This document shows, in pieces, positions 1-6,317 of a stretch of DNA of 9,842 nt; positions within the stretch are counted from its first letter, which is position 1, and each line of letters starts with the position of its first letter. Under the pieces are notes generated by a model, which had not been told where the DNA came from, did no database searches, and worked only from the letters and a program-made list of their open reading frames with translations. The position numbers were made by a program, and so were the translations under genes. The DNA is from DUAL01 sp964452095 (GTDB lineage Bacteria > Bacteroidota > Bacteroidia > Flavobacteriales > BACL11), in contig CAYVKX010000070.1 in assembly GCA_964452095.1 (NCBI GenBank), positions 1 through 9,842 of the forward strand, given 5' to 3'.

Positions 1-386
1 TTTTGATGCAACATAATAGCTTCCATTACTTGATTACCACAAGTAAAAACAGGATTTAAAGAAGTCATTGGTTCCTGGAAAATCATAGCAATATCATTCC
101 CCCTGAACTTTCGCATTACTTCTTCTGAAATCTTTAATAAGTCAGTAGCGCTACCATCTTTTTGATGAAAAATAATTTCTCCACCACTAATTTTTCCAGG
201 AGGAGAAGGAATTAAGCGCATTGCAGAAAGTGAAGTAACCGACTTGCCTGAACCAGACTCCCCAACTATACCAATCGTTTCCCCTTTATTTAAAGTGAAA
301 CTCACGCCATTCACAGCCTTAACAGTTGTTCCTTCTGTATGAAATTCTGTTACCAGATTCTTAAATTCTAACAATGTATTTCCCAT
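1..386 (-). CDS. ABC transporter ATP-binding protein, OppD/DppD-like (N-terminal part, truncated by window edge)
   Basis: About 128 residues of an ABC ATPase are visible; the rest lies beyond base 1. The Walker A motif GESGSGKS is at residues 42-49 and the Q-loop MIFQEPMTSLNP at about 101-112. The NGVSF segment before Walker A and the EPMTSLNP form of the Q-loop are typical of peptide/nickel-type importers (OppD, DppD, or the duplicated YejF-like proteins). The Walker B, signature and H-loop regions are outside the window, so one- and two-ATPase architectures cannot be told apart. The ATG at 386 gives the expected family N-terminus (MGNTLLEFKNL). No strong ribosome-binding site precedes it, only an A-rich stretch. 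It lies 40 bases after the exonuclease gene on the same strand and could share its transcript. In family members the protein sits on the cytoplasmic face of the membrane and powers uptake; the substrate here is not determinable. Confidence 0.93.
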   Translation of the reverse strand, partial: MGNTLLEFKNLVTEFHTEGTTVKAVNGVSFTLNKGETIGIVGESGSGKSVTSLSAMRLIPSPPGKISGGEIIFHQKDGSATDLLKISEEVMRKFRGNDIAMIFQEPMTSLNPVFTCGNQVMEAIMLHQ

Positions 387-426
387 CTTTTATTCTGTTT
401 TTTTAGGTTGCTAAAAATAACTATTT

Positions 427-1146
427 TTATGCAAACTCAATGTTTTCTTCTTTTATTAATTCCTCCCCTTTGTAGCGTAATAGTAACTGTGCCACAGTAA
501 GAGTATCTTTTTGGCAATATATTTTGATGCGTTCCAAATCTTTTTCTTTGTAATAAACACTAGCAACTTGACTTCCATCAATATCATCTTTTGGAGTAGG
601 GATGTTAAAAAGTGCTGCCAATAGCTTGATGGAAGTATAGTGTTTGTAATCCCCAAAACGCCATAGCTCCATAGTATCTAAATGATTTACTTCCCAAGGT
701 TTTTTTCCTGCAATATCCAAAAGTTTTGGAAGTTTCAAGCTATTTATAAGTGTTCTTCTTGCTATAAAAGGAAAGTCAAATTCTTTGCCATTATGGGCGC
801 AAAGTTGATGTTGCTTTTTATTGAATTCTGAGTTTAGTAAATCATTAAAATCAGAAATGATTTGCGTTTCATCATTACCATAAAATGATTTTATTCTGAA
901 ATGATTCTCTCCTTTATCAGTAAATAAATAACCAACTGAAATACATATAATTTTAGCAAATTCTGCCATTACCCCAGCTTTCATTTTGTAAAATTCTGAG
1001 GGAGTAAATTCATTTTTCCTTTGCCAAGCAGTTTTCTCTTCCCAAAGTTTTTGAAAAGTGGAATCTAAATCTTCAAAATGTTCTTTTACCGGCACAGTTT
1101 CTATGTCCAGAAATAAGATGTTTTGTGTTTTTGTTTGACTTAGCAT
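427..1146 (-). CDS. Predicted 3'-5' exonuclease, PolB-like exonuclease domain (DnaQ fold)
   Basis: The 239-residue protein carries the three exonuclease motifs in order. Exo I is FLDIETVP with D14 and E16. Exo II is HNGKEFDFPF with D124. Exo III is YCQKD with Y210 and D214. These are the metal-binding acidic residues of the DEDDy group, and the HNGKxFDFPF form is typical of the family related to the exonuclease domain of DNA polymerase B (DNA_pol_B_exo2). It is a stand-alone nuclease with no polymerase domain; members are presumed to trim DNA 3' ends in repair, but the physiological role is not established. The ATG at 1146 overlaps the TAA stop of the upstream serine hydrolase by one base (TAATG), implying translational coupling. 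All key residues are present, so it should be active. Family assignment is confident, the exact substrate is not. Confidence 0.92.
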   Translation of the reverse strand: MLSQTKTQNILFLDIETVPVKEHFEDLDSTFQKLWEEKTAWQRKNEFTPSEFYKMKAGVMAEFAKIICISVGYLFTDKGENHFRIKSFYGNDETQIISDFNDLLNSEFNKKQHQLCAHNGKEFDFPFIARRTLINSLKLPKLLDIAGKKPWEVNHLDTMELWRFGDYKHYTSIKLLAALFNIPTPKDDIDGSQVASVYYKEKDLERIKIYCQKDTLTVAQLLLRYKGEELIKEENIEFA

Positions 1147-2297
1147 TAGTTATACATTTGAAGTGCTACATCAATAAATTGATAGAAATCTTCCGAATGA
1201 CCATCTTCTAAATGAGTTCCGTAATTTTGACCCAAACGTACTACTATCATATCTAATTCTGGAATGCAAATAACATATTGCCCCCACAAACCCCTAGCGT
1301 AATAGATGTGCATATTTTTATAGTTTGTAATCCAAAACTGATAACCATAATTTACATTTTTTTCTCCTTTTTCACCTAACAGATTTGCAATAGAGGTTGC
1401 ATCTTTTACATAAGAACTATCTAAAATTTGCGTGCCATTCCAATTACCTTGGTTCATGTATAATTTACCAAGTCTTGCAAAATCCCTTGCATTAGAATTA
1501 ATACAACAAAAGGATTTTTCATCTCCATTTTTTGTGTCGGTATTCCAAAGAGCAGGATGTTTTGCTCCCATTGGTTTCCATAATCTTTCTGATGCGTATT
1601 CACTAATTGTTTTTCCTGTTGCTTTTTCAATAATAAAAGCTAAAAGTTGAGTGCAAGAACTATGGTATTTAAATATTTTTCCTGGAGGTTCTATTGCGTT
1701 TAAACTTAACATTTGCTTTTTTAAGTTTGGAGCAAAATAGGCCTGAGCTGTTTGTCCTAATGGATCGTGATAATCTTCTTCCCAATCAAGCCCAGAGCTC
1801 ATTGTAAGTAAATGCTTGATTGTAATTTTAGAATTATCCCCTTCACAAAACTCAGGTAAAAATTCACAGACTTTCTGATTAACATTTTCAATTTTCCCTT
1901 CCTTTATTGCTATTCCAATTAAGGTGCTAACCCAACTTTTTGCCATAGAAAAGGAGTTTGAAGAGCTATCTGCAGAATAACCATTCCAATATTCTTCAAA
2001 AAGAATACTATCGTTTTTTATTACCAGATAAGCAACTGTCCCGAGTTCATTATTTATGGGTTTTATAAATTCAGGAAGTTGTGCTTTATTGTAATCTTTT
2101 GAAACTAACCATTCTTGATGATTCCCAGCTTCTATTGTCTTGGAGGGAAAATGAATATAATCATCAATATATGAAGATGTATGCCCCTTTAAATAAGTAA
2201 CAGAAATAGCTTTGTACATCCAACTTTTACCACTAATAATAATTAGTAAATTAAGAATTACAAAAATAGCTAATATGTATTTTAGTATTTTTTTCAT
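1146..2297 (-). CDS. Membrane-anchored serine hydrolase, beta-lactamase class C / NylB-like family
   Basis: The 383-residue protein begins with MKKILKYILAIFVIL, a basic start followed by one hydrophobic segment (about residues 4-22) with no clear signal-peptidase site, so it is probably an exported signal-anchored protein. The catalytic domain shows the SxxK motif SMAK (S117, K120) and the Tyr motif Y211-H-S213. A conserved NSNARDFARLG stretch lies at about 267-277, and GLWGQ (336-340) sits where the third active-site motif is expected. This pattern fits the PF00144 serine hydrolases, which include class C beta-lactamases, esterases and 6-aminohexanoate-dimer hydrolases; the substrate cannot be told from sequence. 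The reading frame stays open to a TTG at 2327, but the ATG at 2297 is preferred: it lies one base after the lipB stop, has a GGAG ribosome-binding site 10 bases upstream, and puts the hydrophobic segment at the N-terminus. The 3' end overlaps the exonuclease start by one base. Confidence 0.9.
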   Translation of the reverse strand: MKKILKYILAIFVILNLLIIISGKSWMYKAISVTYLKGHTSSYIDDYIHFPSKTIEAGNHQEWLVSKDYNKAQLPEFIKPINNELGTVAYLVIKNDSILFEEYWNGYSADSSSNSFSMAKSWVSTLIGIAIKEGKIENVNQKVCEFLPEFCEGDNSKITIKHLLTMSSGLDWEEDYHDPLGQTAQAYFAPNLKKQMLSLNAIEPPGKIFKYHSSCTQLLAFIIEKATGKTISEYASERLWKPMGAKHPALWNTDTKNGDEKSFCCINSNARDFARLGKLYMNQGNWNGTQILDSSYVKDATSIANLLGEKGEKNVNYGYQFWITNYKNMHIYYARGLWGQYVICIPELDMIVVRLGQNYGTHLEDGHSEDFYQFIDVALQMYN

Positions 2298-2298
2298 G

Positions 2299-2994
2299 TC
2301 AAACAATCTCCATTTCAAAAAGCTCAATTAAATGAGTTTTTACTTTGTTTTTTACCTCTTCAAAATCCATTTTTCCTCCTAATTCTGCCTCTAATGAAGT
2401 AACTTTTTTGTCTACTATTCCACATGGAATAATGTTTCCAAAATAGGATAAATCTGAATTTACATTAAAGGCAAATCCATGCATAGTTACCCATCTGCTA
2501 CTTTTCACTCCAAGAGCGCAAATTTTTCTTGCTTTATTAGTTCCAACATCAAACCAAACTCCCGTTTCTCCTTCTGATCTTTCTCCTTTTAATCCGTATT
2601 CCCTTAATGTGAGAATAATTGCTTCTTCCAAAAACCTTAAATACCTATGGATATCAGTAAAAAAGTTATCTAAATCCAATATAGGGTAACCAACAATTTG
2701 TCCCGGACCATGATAAGTTATATCTCCTCCCCTGTTTATTTTATAAAAAGTAGCTCCTCTACTTTTTAAATATTCTTCATTAACTAAAAGGTTTTTTTCA
2801 TCTCCACTTTTCCCTAAAGTATAGACATGAGGATGCTCACAAAAAATAAGATGATTTTTAGTTTCATCAGATTTATCTTCTTTCCTATTTGATGATTTTA
2901 TTTCTAGTATTTCTGCAAATAGTTTTTCCTGATAATCCCAGCATGTCTTGTAATCAATTAATCCTAAATCAATAAATTCTACCTTTTTATTCAC
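2299..2994 (-). CDS. lipB: Octanoyl-[acyl-carrier-protein]:protein N-octanoyltransferase LipB
   Basis: LipB moves an octanoyl group from acyl carrier protein to the lipoyl domains of enzymes such as pyruvate dehydrogenase and the glycine cleavage system; LipA then inserts sulfur. The 231-residue protein has the family signatures RGGDITYHGPGQ at 88-99, the invariant Lys in KICALGVK (K157), MHGFAFNVN at about 171-179, and the nucleophilic Cys in IIPCGI (C191). Length is normal for the family. The start is GTG at 2994, giving MNKKVEFIDLGLIDY, which matches usual LipB N-termini. This GTG overlaps the TAG stop of the isomerase gene by one base (TAGTG), so translation is probably coupled. A GGAG lies 16 bases upstream, too far to be a convincing ribosome-binding site. 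The stop is one base before the serine hydrolase ATG. No lipA is in the window. Confidence 0.97.
   Translation of the reverse strand: MNKKVEFIDLGLIDYKTCWDYQEKLFAEILEIKSSNRKEDKSDETKNHLIFCEHPHVYTLGKSGDEKNLLVNEEYLKSRGATFYKINRGGDITYHGPGQIVGYPILDLDNFFTDIHRYLRFLEEAIILTLREYGLKGERSEGETGVWFDVGTNKARKICALGVKSSRWVTMHGFAFNVNSDLSYFGNIIPCGIVDKKVTSLEAELGGKMDFEEVKNKVKTHLIELFEMEIV
2308..2311 (-). promoter_or_regulatory. Ribosome-binding site (GGAG) of the serine hydrolase gene
   Basis: GGAG lies inside the end of lipB with 10 bases between it and the ATG at 2297. It is one of few recognisable Shine-Dalgarno sequences in this window and supports the ATG over the upstream in-frame TTG, which lies on the far side of this site. 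Confidence 0.5.
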
Positions 2995-3983
2995 TATACT
3001 TTTGCTAGTTCTCCTTTTAGGAAATTTATTACATCAATTTCAATTGCATCAACATTATTCATTTCTGATAAATACCAACTTACCCAATCACCAAGATTAA
3101 TATGGTAAAGTGAATTTTCAATTATTGAATCTCCCATACTCCAAACTTCAGAAATATTATCTGTGTATTCTGAAATTACTTTTTTATTAATATCCATTCT
3201 GATCTGATTTCTTTCATAGTCGGATTTATTACGGAAATACACAACAGCCAAATTATCAACATTTGTTCTCCATCCCAACAATTCATTATGATTCATCTCG
3301 GGAACCACATGGTGCCAACACAACATTTTACTGTTTTCATTTATTTGCTGACGAAACCTTACCGCAACACCTTCAAAGCCATTTGCAACATAAATTACAG
3401 GTGTTTGTTTGTACATTTTTTTAGCGAGTTCCATTGCTTTATTTTGAATTTCTGATTTTTCAGCATCTAATAAATCAATAGCTTTTACAAAATCTGATTT
3501 AAACGAATCATCAATAATTCCGTAATGGTTCAGCATAAAGAAAAGTTCTGTAAAAGCATATCCAAACATTGCTCTTGGAGGTTGATTTCCAGGAATAATA
3601 ATTTTATTGTAATTATTTTCTTCTGCAATAGTTTTTAATTTTCCTCCAGAAGTAATTACAGCAATTTCAGCTCCTTTTGCTTGGCATTTCTCCAAAGCGT
3701 AAAGAGTTTCTTCTGTATTTCCAGAGTAAGAATTGGCAATTACAAGTGTGTGCTCATTTACGAAATTAGGGATACTATAATCCTTTGTAGCAGCTATTGG
3801 AATCCTAGCTTTTGGAGAAACAATATCATTTACAATTGTACCTCCAATCCCACTTCCTCCTAGTCCACAAATCAGTACATTCCTGATTTCTTTAGTATTT
3901 GTTTTAAGTTGAGAGTTGTTTGCAATTTCTATTGCTTCTCTTAAATGATTGGTAAAATCATTAATATAATCGTTCATTTTCAT
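2994..3983 (-). CDS. Bifunctional phosphoglucose/phosphomannose isomerase (SIS-domain, bacterial PGI_C type)
   Basis: The 329-residue protein would interconvert glucose-6-phosphate or mannose-6-phosphate with fructose-6-phosphate in the cytoplasm, feeding glycolysis and GDP-mannose synthesis. The first SIS domain has the phosphate-binding CGLGGSGIGG (39-48) and NSYSGNTEET (84-93), followed by PPRAMFGY (135-142). The second domain has the NHNELLGW signature (231-238), whose Glu is the expected catalytic base, and a C-terminal HINLGDWVSWYL block (294-305) typical of the bact-PGI_C family. The length of about 330 residues fits the small archaeal/bacterial PGI/PMI group rather than classic PGI (about 450-550). 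The frame stays open upstream to 4073, but that extension would overlap lysS and encodes nothing family-like. The ATG at 3983 (or the one at 3977, two codons in) is preferred. It is the first gene of the minus-strand operon; its TAG stop shares a base with the lipB GTG. Confidence 0.92.
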   Translation of the reverse strand: MKMNDYINDFTNHLREAIEIANNSQLKTNTKEIRNVLICGLGGSGIGGTIVNDIVSPKARIPIAATKDYSIPNFVNEHTLVIANSYSGNTEETLYALEKCQAKGAEIAVITSGGKLKTIAEENNYNKIIIPGNQPPRAMFGYAFTELFFMLNHYGIIDDSFKSDFVKAIDLLDAEKSEIQNKAMELAKKMYKQTPVIYVANGFEGVAVRFRQQINENSKMLCWHHVVPEMNHNELLGWRTNVDNLAVVYFRNKSDYERNQIRMDINKKVISEYTDNISEVWSMGDSIIENSLYHINLGDWVSWYLSEMNNVDAIEIDVINFLKGELAKV

Positions 3984-4010
3984 AGTTAAAATGCTATTGT
4001 TAAAAGAAGT

Positions 4011-4018
4011 CGAAAATA
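4011..4018 (-). promoter_or_regulatory. Possible -7 promoter element for the minus-strand isomerase operon
   Basis: TATTTTCG on the minus strand differs by one base from the Bacteroidota -7 consensus TAnnTTTG and would place transcription start about 20 bases before the ATG at 3983. No convincing -33 TTTG is found at the right distance. The position is plausible because a promoter for the operon must lie in this 83-base divergent region, but the match is weak. Confidence 0.25.
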
Positions 4019-4025
4019 CGAAATA

Positions 4026-4046
4026 ATAGGATAATAGAATTCCTAT
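4026..4046. promoter_or_regulatory. Interrupted palindrome in the divergent promoter region
   Basis: ATAGGA (4026-4031) and TCCTAT (4041-4046) are perfect inverted arms around a 9-base spacer. The right arm overlaps the -7 element of lysS at 4044-4051. It sits midway between the two divergent operons, so it could be an operator acting on one or both. With 6-bp arms in AT-rich DNA it may also be chance. Confidence 0.25.
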
Positions 4047-4051
4047 CTTTG
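4044..4051 (+). promoter_or_regulatory. Bacteroidota-type -7 promoter element (TATCTTTG) for the lysS operon
   Basis: TATCTTTG matches TAnnTTTG exactly and lies 15 bases before the lysS ATG at 4067. Transcription would start roughly 5-9 bases after it, leaving a very short 5' leader. No clear TTTG is seen about 19 bases upstream, so the -33 box is weak. The last three bases are the in-frame TTG at 4049 that could be mistaken for a lysS start; if the promoter is right, that codon is not transcribed as part of the message. Confidence 0.55.
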
Positions 4052-4066
4052 CAAAAAATTTATCAC

Positions 4067-5578
4067 ATGTCACAAGAGCTATCCGAACAAGAAATAGTTA
4101 GAAGAGAATCTTTACAAAAATTAAGGGATTTAGGAGTTAATCCTTATCCAGCAGAAATGTTTGATGTAAATACAACTTCCAAGCAAATTAAGGAAAATTA
4201 TAAGGAAGGTGAGGAATTAAATGTTGTGCTTGCCGGCAGATTAATGAGTAGAAGAATAATGGGAAAAGCCTCTTTTGCTGAGTTACAAGATAGTGATGGG
4301 AAAATTCAGATTTATGTAAATAGAGATGAAATCTGTGAAGGAGAAGATAAAACAATGTACAATACAGTTTTCAAAAAACTATTGGATATTGGAGATATTA
4401 TAGGAATTAAAGGAACGGTTTTTACTACAAAAGTTGGTGAAACTTCAGTAAAAGTTAAAGAACTTACTGTACTTACAAAATCCTTACGCCCCTTACCATT
4501 ACCAAAGGTAGATGCTGACGGAACAGTGCATGATGCTTTTACTGATCCTGAAAAAAGATACAGACAAAGATATGTGGATTTGGTAGTAAATTCTGAGGTA
4601 AAAGATGCCTTTATTAAGAGAACACAATTGACGAATTCTATGCGTGATTTCTTGAATAAAAAAGAATATTTGGAAGTTGAAACTCCAATTTTACAACCAC
4701 TTTATGGAGGGGCTGCTGCTCGTCCATTTAAAACTCATCACAATACTTTGGATATGGAATTGTACCTTAGGATTGCAAATGAACTTTATCTAAAAAGATT
4801 AGTTGTTGGTGGTTTTGATGGAGTGTATGAATTTTCAAAAGATTTCAGAAATGAAGGAATGAGTAGGTTTCACAATCCAGAATTTACACAAATGGAGCTT
4901 TATGTTGCTTATAAAGATTACGCTTGGATGATGGATTTAGTTGAAGAAATGGTTGAGAAAATCGCTATGGATTTACATGGGAAAACTGAAGTTCAAGTGG
5001 GTGAAAATCTAATCAACTTTAAAAGACCATGGAAACGATACACTATGTATGAAGCTATCGAACACTTTACAGGAATAGATATCTCAAAAATGGATGAAGT
5101 AACTATGGCTGAAACTGCTAAAAAATTAGGAGTTGAGGTAGAGAAAAGTATGGGAAGAGGGAAGTTGATTGATGAGATTTTTGGAGAAAAATGTGAAGGG
5201 CAATTAATTCAACCTACATTTATTACTGATTATCCTGTTGAAATGTCTCCACTAGCCAAAAAACACAGAGAACATGAAGGTTTAGTTGAGCGTTTTGAAG
5301 CTATTTGTAATGGAAAAGAAATTTGTAATGCCTTCTCAGAATTAAATGACCCAATTGACCAAAGAGCTCGTTTTGAAGAGCAATTAGAGCTTGGAAAAAG
5401 AGGAGATGATGAAGCTATGCTTTTAGATGAAGATTTCTTAAGAGCTATTGAATATGGAATGCCACCAACTGCAGGATTAGGAATTGGAATTGACAGATTA
5501 AGTATGATTATGACAAACTCTAATTCAATACAAGATGTGTTGTTTTTCCCACAAATGAAAGCTGAAAAAAACGATTAG
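4067..5578 (+). CDS. lysS: Lysine--tRNA ligase, class II
   Basis: Charges tRNA-Lys with lysine in the cytoplasm. The 503-residue protein has an N-terminal anticodon-binding OB fold (about 52-140, with LAGRLMSRRIMGKASFAELQD) and a class II catalytic core. Motif 1 lies around FLNKKEYLEVETP (195-207). Motif 2 is FRNEGMSRFHNPEFTQME (260-277), with R261 and E263. Motif 3 is GLGIGIDRLSM (470-480), with R477. The block TDYPVEMSPLAKKH (387-400) is characteristic of LysRS. The ATG at 4067 is chosen over an in-frame TTG at 4049 because that TTG is part of the probable promoter and the ATG gives the normal family N-terminus. The length is like E. coli LysRS; as recalled, some Bacteroidota enzymes carry a further C-terminal extension, which is absent here. 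It heads a four-gene operon; its TAG stop is two bases before the next ATG. Confidence 0.98.
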   Translation: MSQELSEQEIVRRESLQKLRDLGVNPYPAEMFDVNTTSKQIKENYKEGEELNVVLAGRLMSRRIMGKASFAELQDSDGKIQIYVNRDEICEGEDKTMYNTVFKKLLDIGDIIGIKGTVFTTKVGETSVKVKELTVLTKSLRPLPLPKVDADGTVHDAFTDPEKRYRQRYVDLVVNSEVKDAFIKRTQLTNSMRDFLNKKEYLEVETPILQPLYGGAAARPFKTHHNTLDMELYLRIANELYLKRLVVGGFDGVYEFSKDFRNEGMSRFHNPEFTQMELYVAYKDYAWMMDLVEEMVEKIAMDLHGKTEVQVGENLINFKRPWKRYTMYEAIEHFTGIDISKMDEVTMAETAKKLGVEVEKSMGRGKLIDEIFGEKCEGQLIQPTFITDYPVEMSPLAKKHREHEGLVERFEAICNGKEICNAFSELNDPIDQRARFEEQLELGKRGDDEAMLLDEDFLRAIEYGMPPTAGLGIGIDRLSMIMTNSNSIQDVLFFPQMKAEKND

Positions 5579-5580
5579 AA

Positions 5581-6309
5581 ATGCAAGACGAAAAATTAGA
5601 CATTAACTCTGAGGAATTCAAGTCTGAATTAGAAAAAACAAGAAATTTTGCTGATAAAGTAAGAGATAGAATGAGCTTTTTTCCAAATCCTATTGAATCA
5701 GAAAATGAAAGAATTTTTATTGGGTTAACGGTAAATAAACTCACAAAAGGGAAAAGATACTGTCCTTGTTTTATGGTAGAGGGAGAAACTAAGGAAGAAA
5801 AAAAGGCTGCAAACAATAGAATTTGCCCCTGTAAGCCAGCTTTGAAAACTGAAATTCCTGAAGCAGGAAGGTGTCATTGCGGGATATTTTGTACTCAAAA
5901 CTATTTAGATAATTTCGAGAAAAAAGAAGTAAAACAAGCTGTACATTCTTCTGATTTACAAAAAGAAGAATTAGAAAATCATTTTCAGAAATTAGAAATA
6001 AATTCTGATGAGTTAGTTGATTTATTAGATGGGAGAAAAAATAATGTGGTAAACTTTTTGCTAATTGATGTAAGGGAAGAAAGAGAAAATAGTAGTAAGC
6101 AAATTATTGGTATGGATTATTTAATCCCTACTTCCAATTTTTATGCAGGAGTAAACAAAATATCAGATAAGAAAGAAGAAAATATTATAGTTCATTGTCA
6201 CTCTGGAGCAAGATCAGCACAAGTACAAGAACTTATGAAAAGCATGGGCTTTAAAACAGTAGTCAATTTAAAAGGGGGTATTGCTAATTATAGTGGCGAT
6301 ACAAAATAA
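5581..6309 (+). CDS. Fusion protein: ferredoxin-thioredoxin reductase catalytic-like domain plus rhodanese domain
   Basis: This 242-residue protein joins two domains. Residues about 15-110 contain the cysteine pattern of the FTR catalytic (beta) subunit: CPC (61-63), CPC (82-84), CHC (98-100). By alignment with known FTR, C61, C82, C84 and C98 would hold a [4Fe-4S] cluster and C63-C100 would form the redox disulfide. Spacings are 18 and 13 residues, longer than the 16 and 8 of chloroplast and cyanobacterial FTR, and there is an extra Cys at 104. A charged linker (about 112-140) leads to a rhodanese domain (about 141-242) with LLIDVREERE and the active-site loop CHSGARS (C206). No FTR variable subunit, ferredoxin or thioredoxin gene is nearby, so the electron donor is unknown. 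There is no signal peptide, so it is cytoplasmic. Probable role (inferred): Fe-S-linked reduction of a disulfide or of persulfide carried by the rhodanese. It starts two bases after lysS and lies 8 bases before the peptidase gene. Confidence 0.85.
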   Translation: MQDEKLDINSEEFKSELEKTRNFADKVRDRMSFFPNPIESENERIFIGLTVNKLTKGKRYCPCFMVEGETKEEKKAANNRICPCKPALKTEIPEAGRCHCGIFCTQNYLDNFEKKEVKQAVHSSDLQKEELENHFQKLEINSDELVDLLDGRKNNVVNFLLIDVREERENSSKQIIGMDYLIPTSNFYAGVNKISDKKEENIIVHCHSGARSAQVQELMKSMGFKTVVNLKGGIANYSGDTK

Positions 6310-6317
6310 ATAAACAA

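Noticed and set aside
1432..1650. Plus-strand open frame inside the serine hydrolase gene
   Set aside because: It is antisense to a well-supported coding region with intact catalytic motifs and has no recognisable domain or upstream signals.
4049..4066. TTG codon in frame upstream of lysS as a possible start
   Set aside because: It is the tail of the TATCTTTG promoter element, and the ATG at 4067 gives the normal LysRS N-terminus.
3984..4073. N-terminal extension of the isomerase (about 30 residues, start at 4073)
   Set aside because: It would overlap the divergent lysS gene and its promoter, and the extra residues resemble nothing in the family; ATG 3983 fits.
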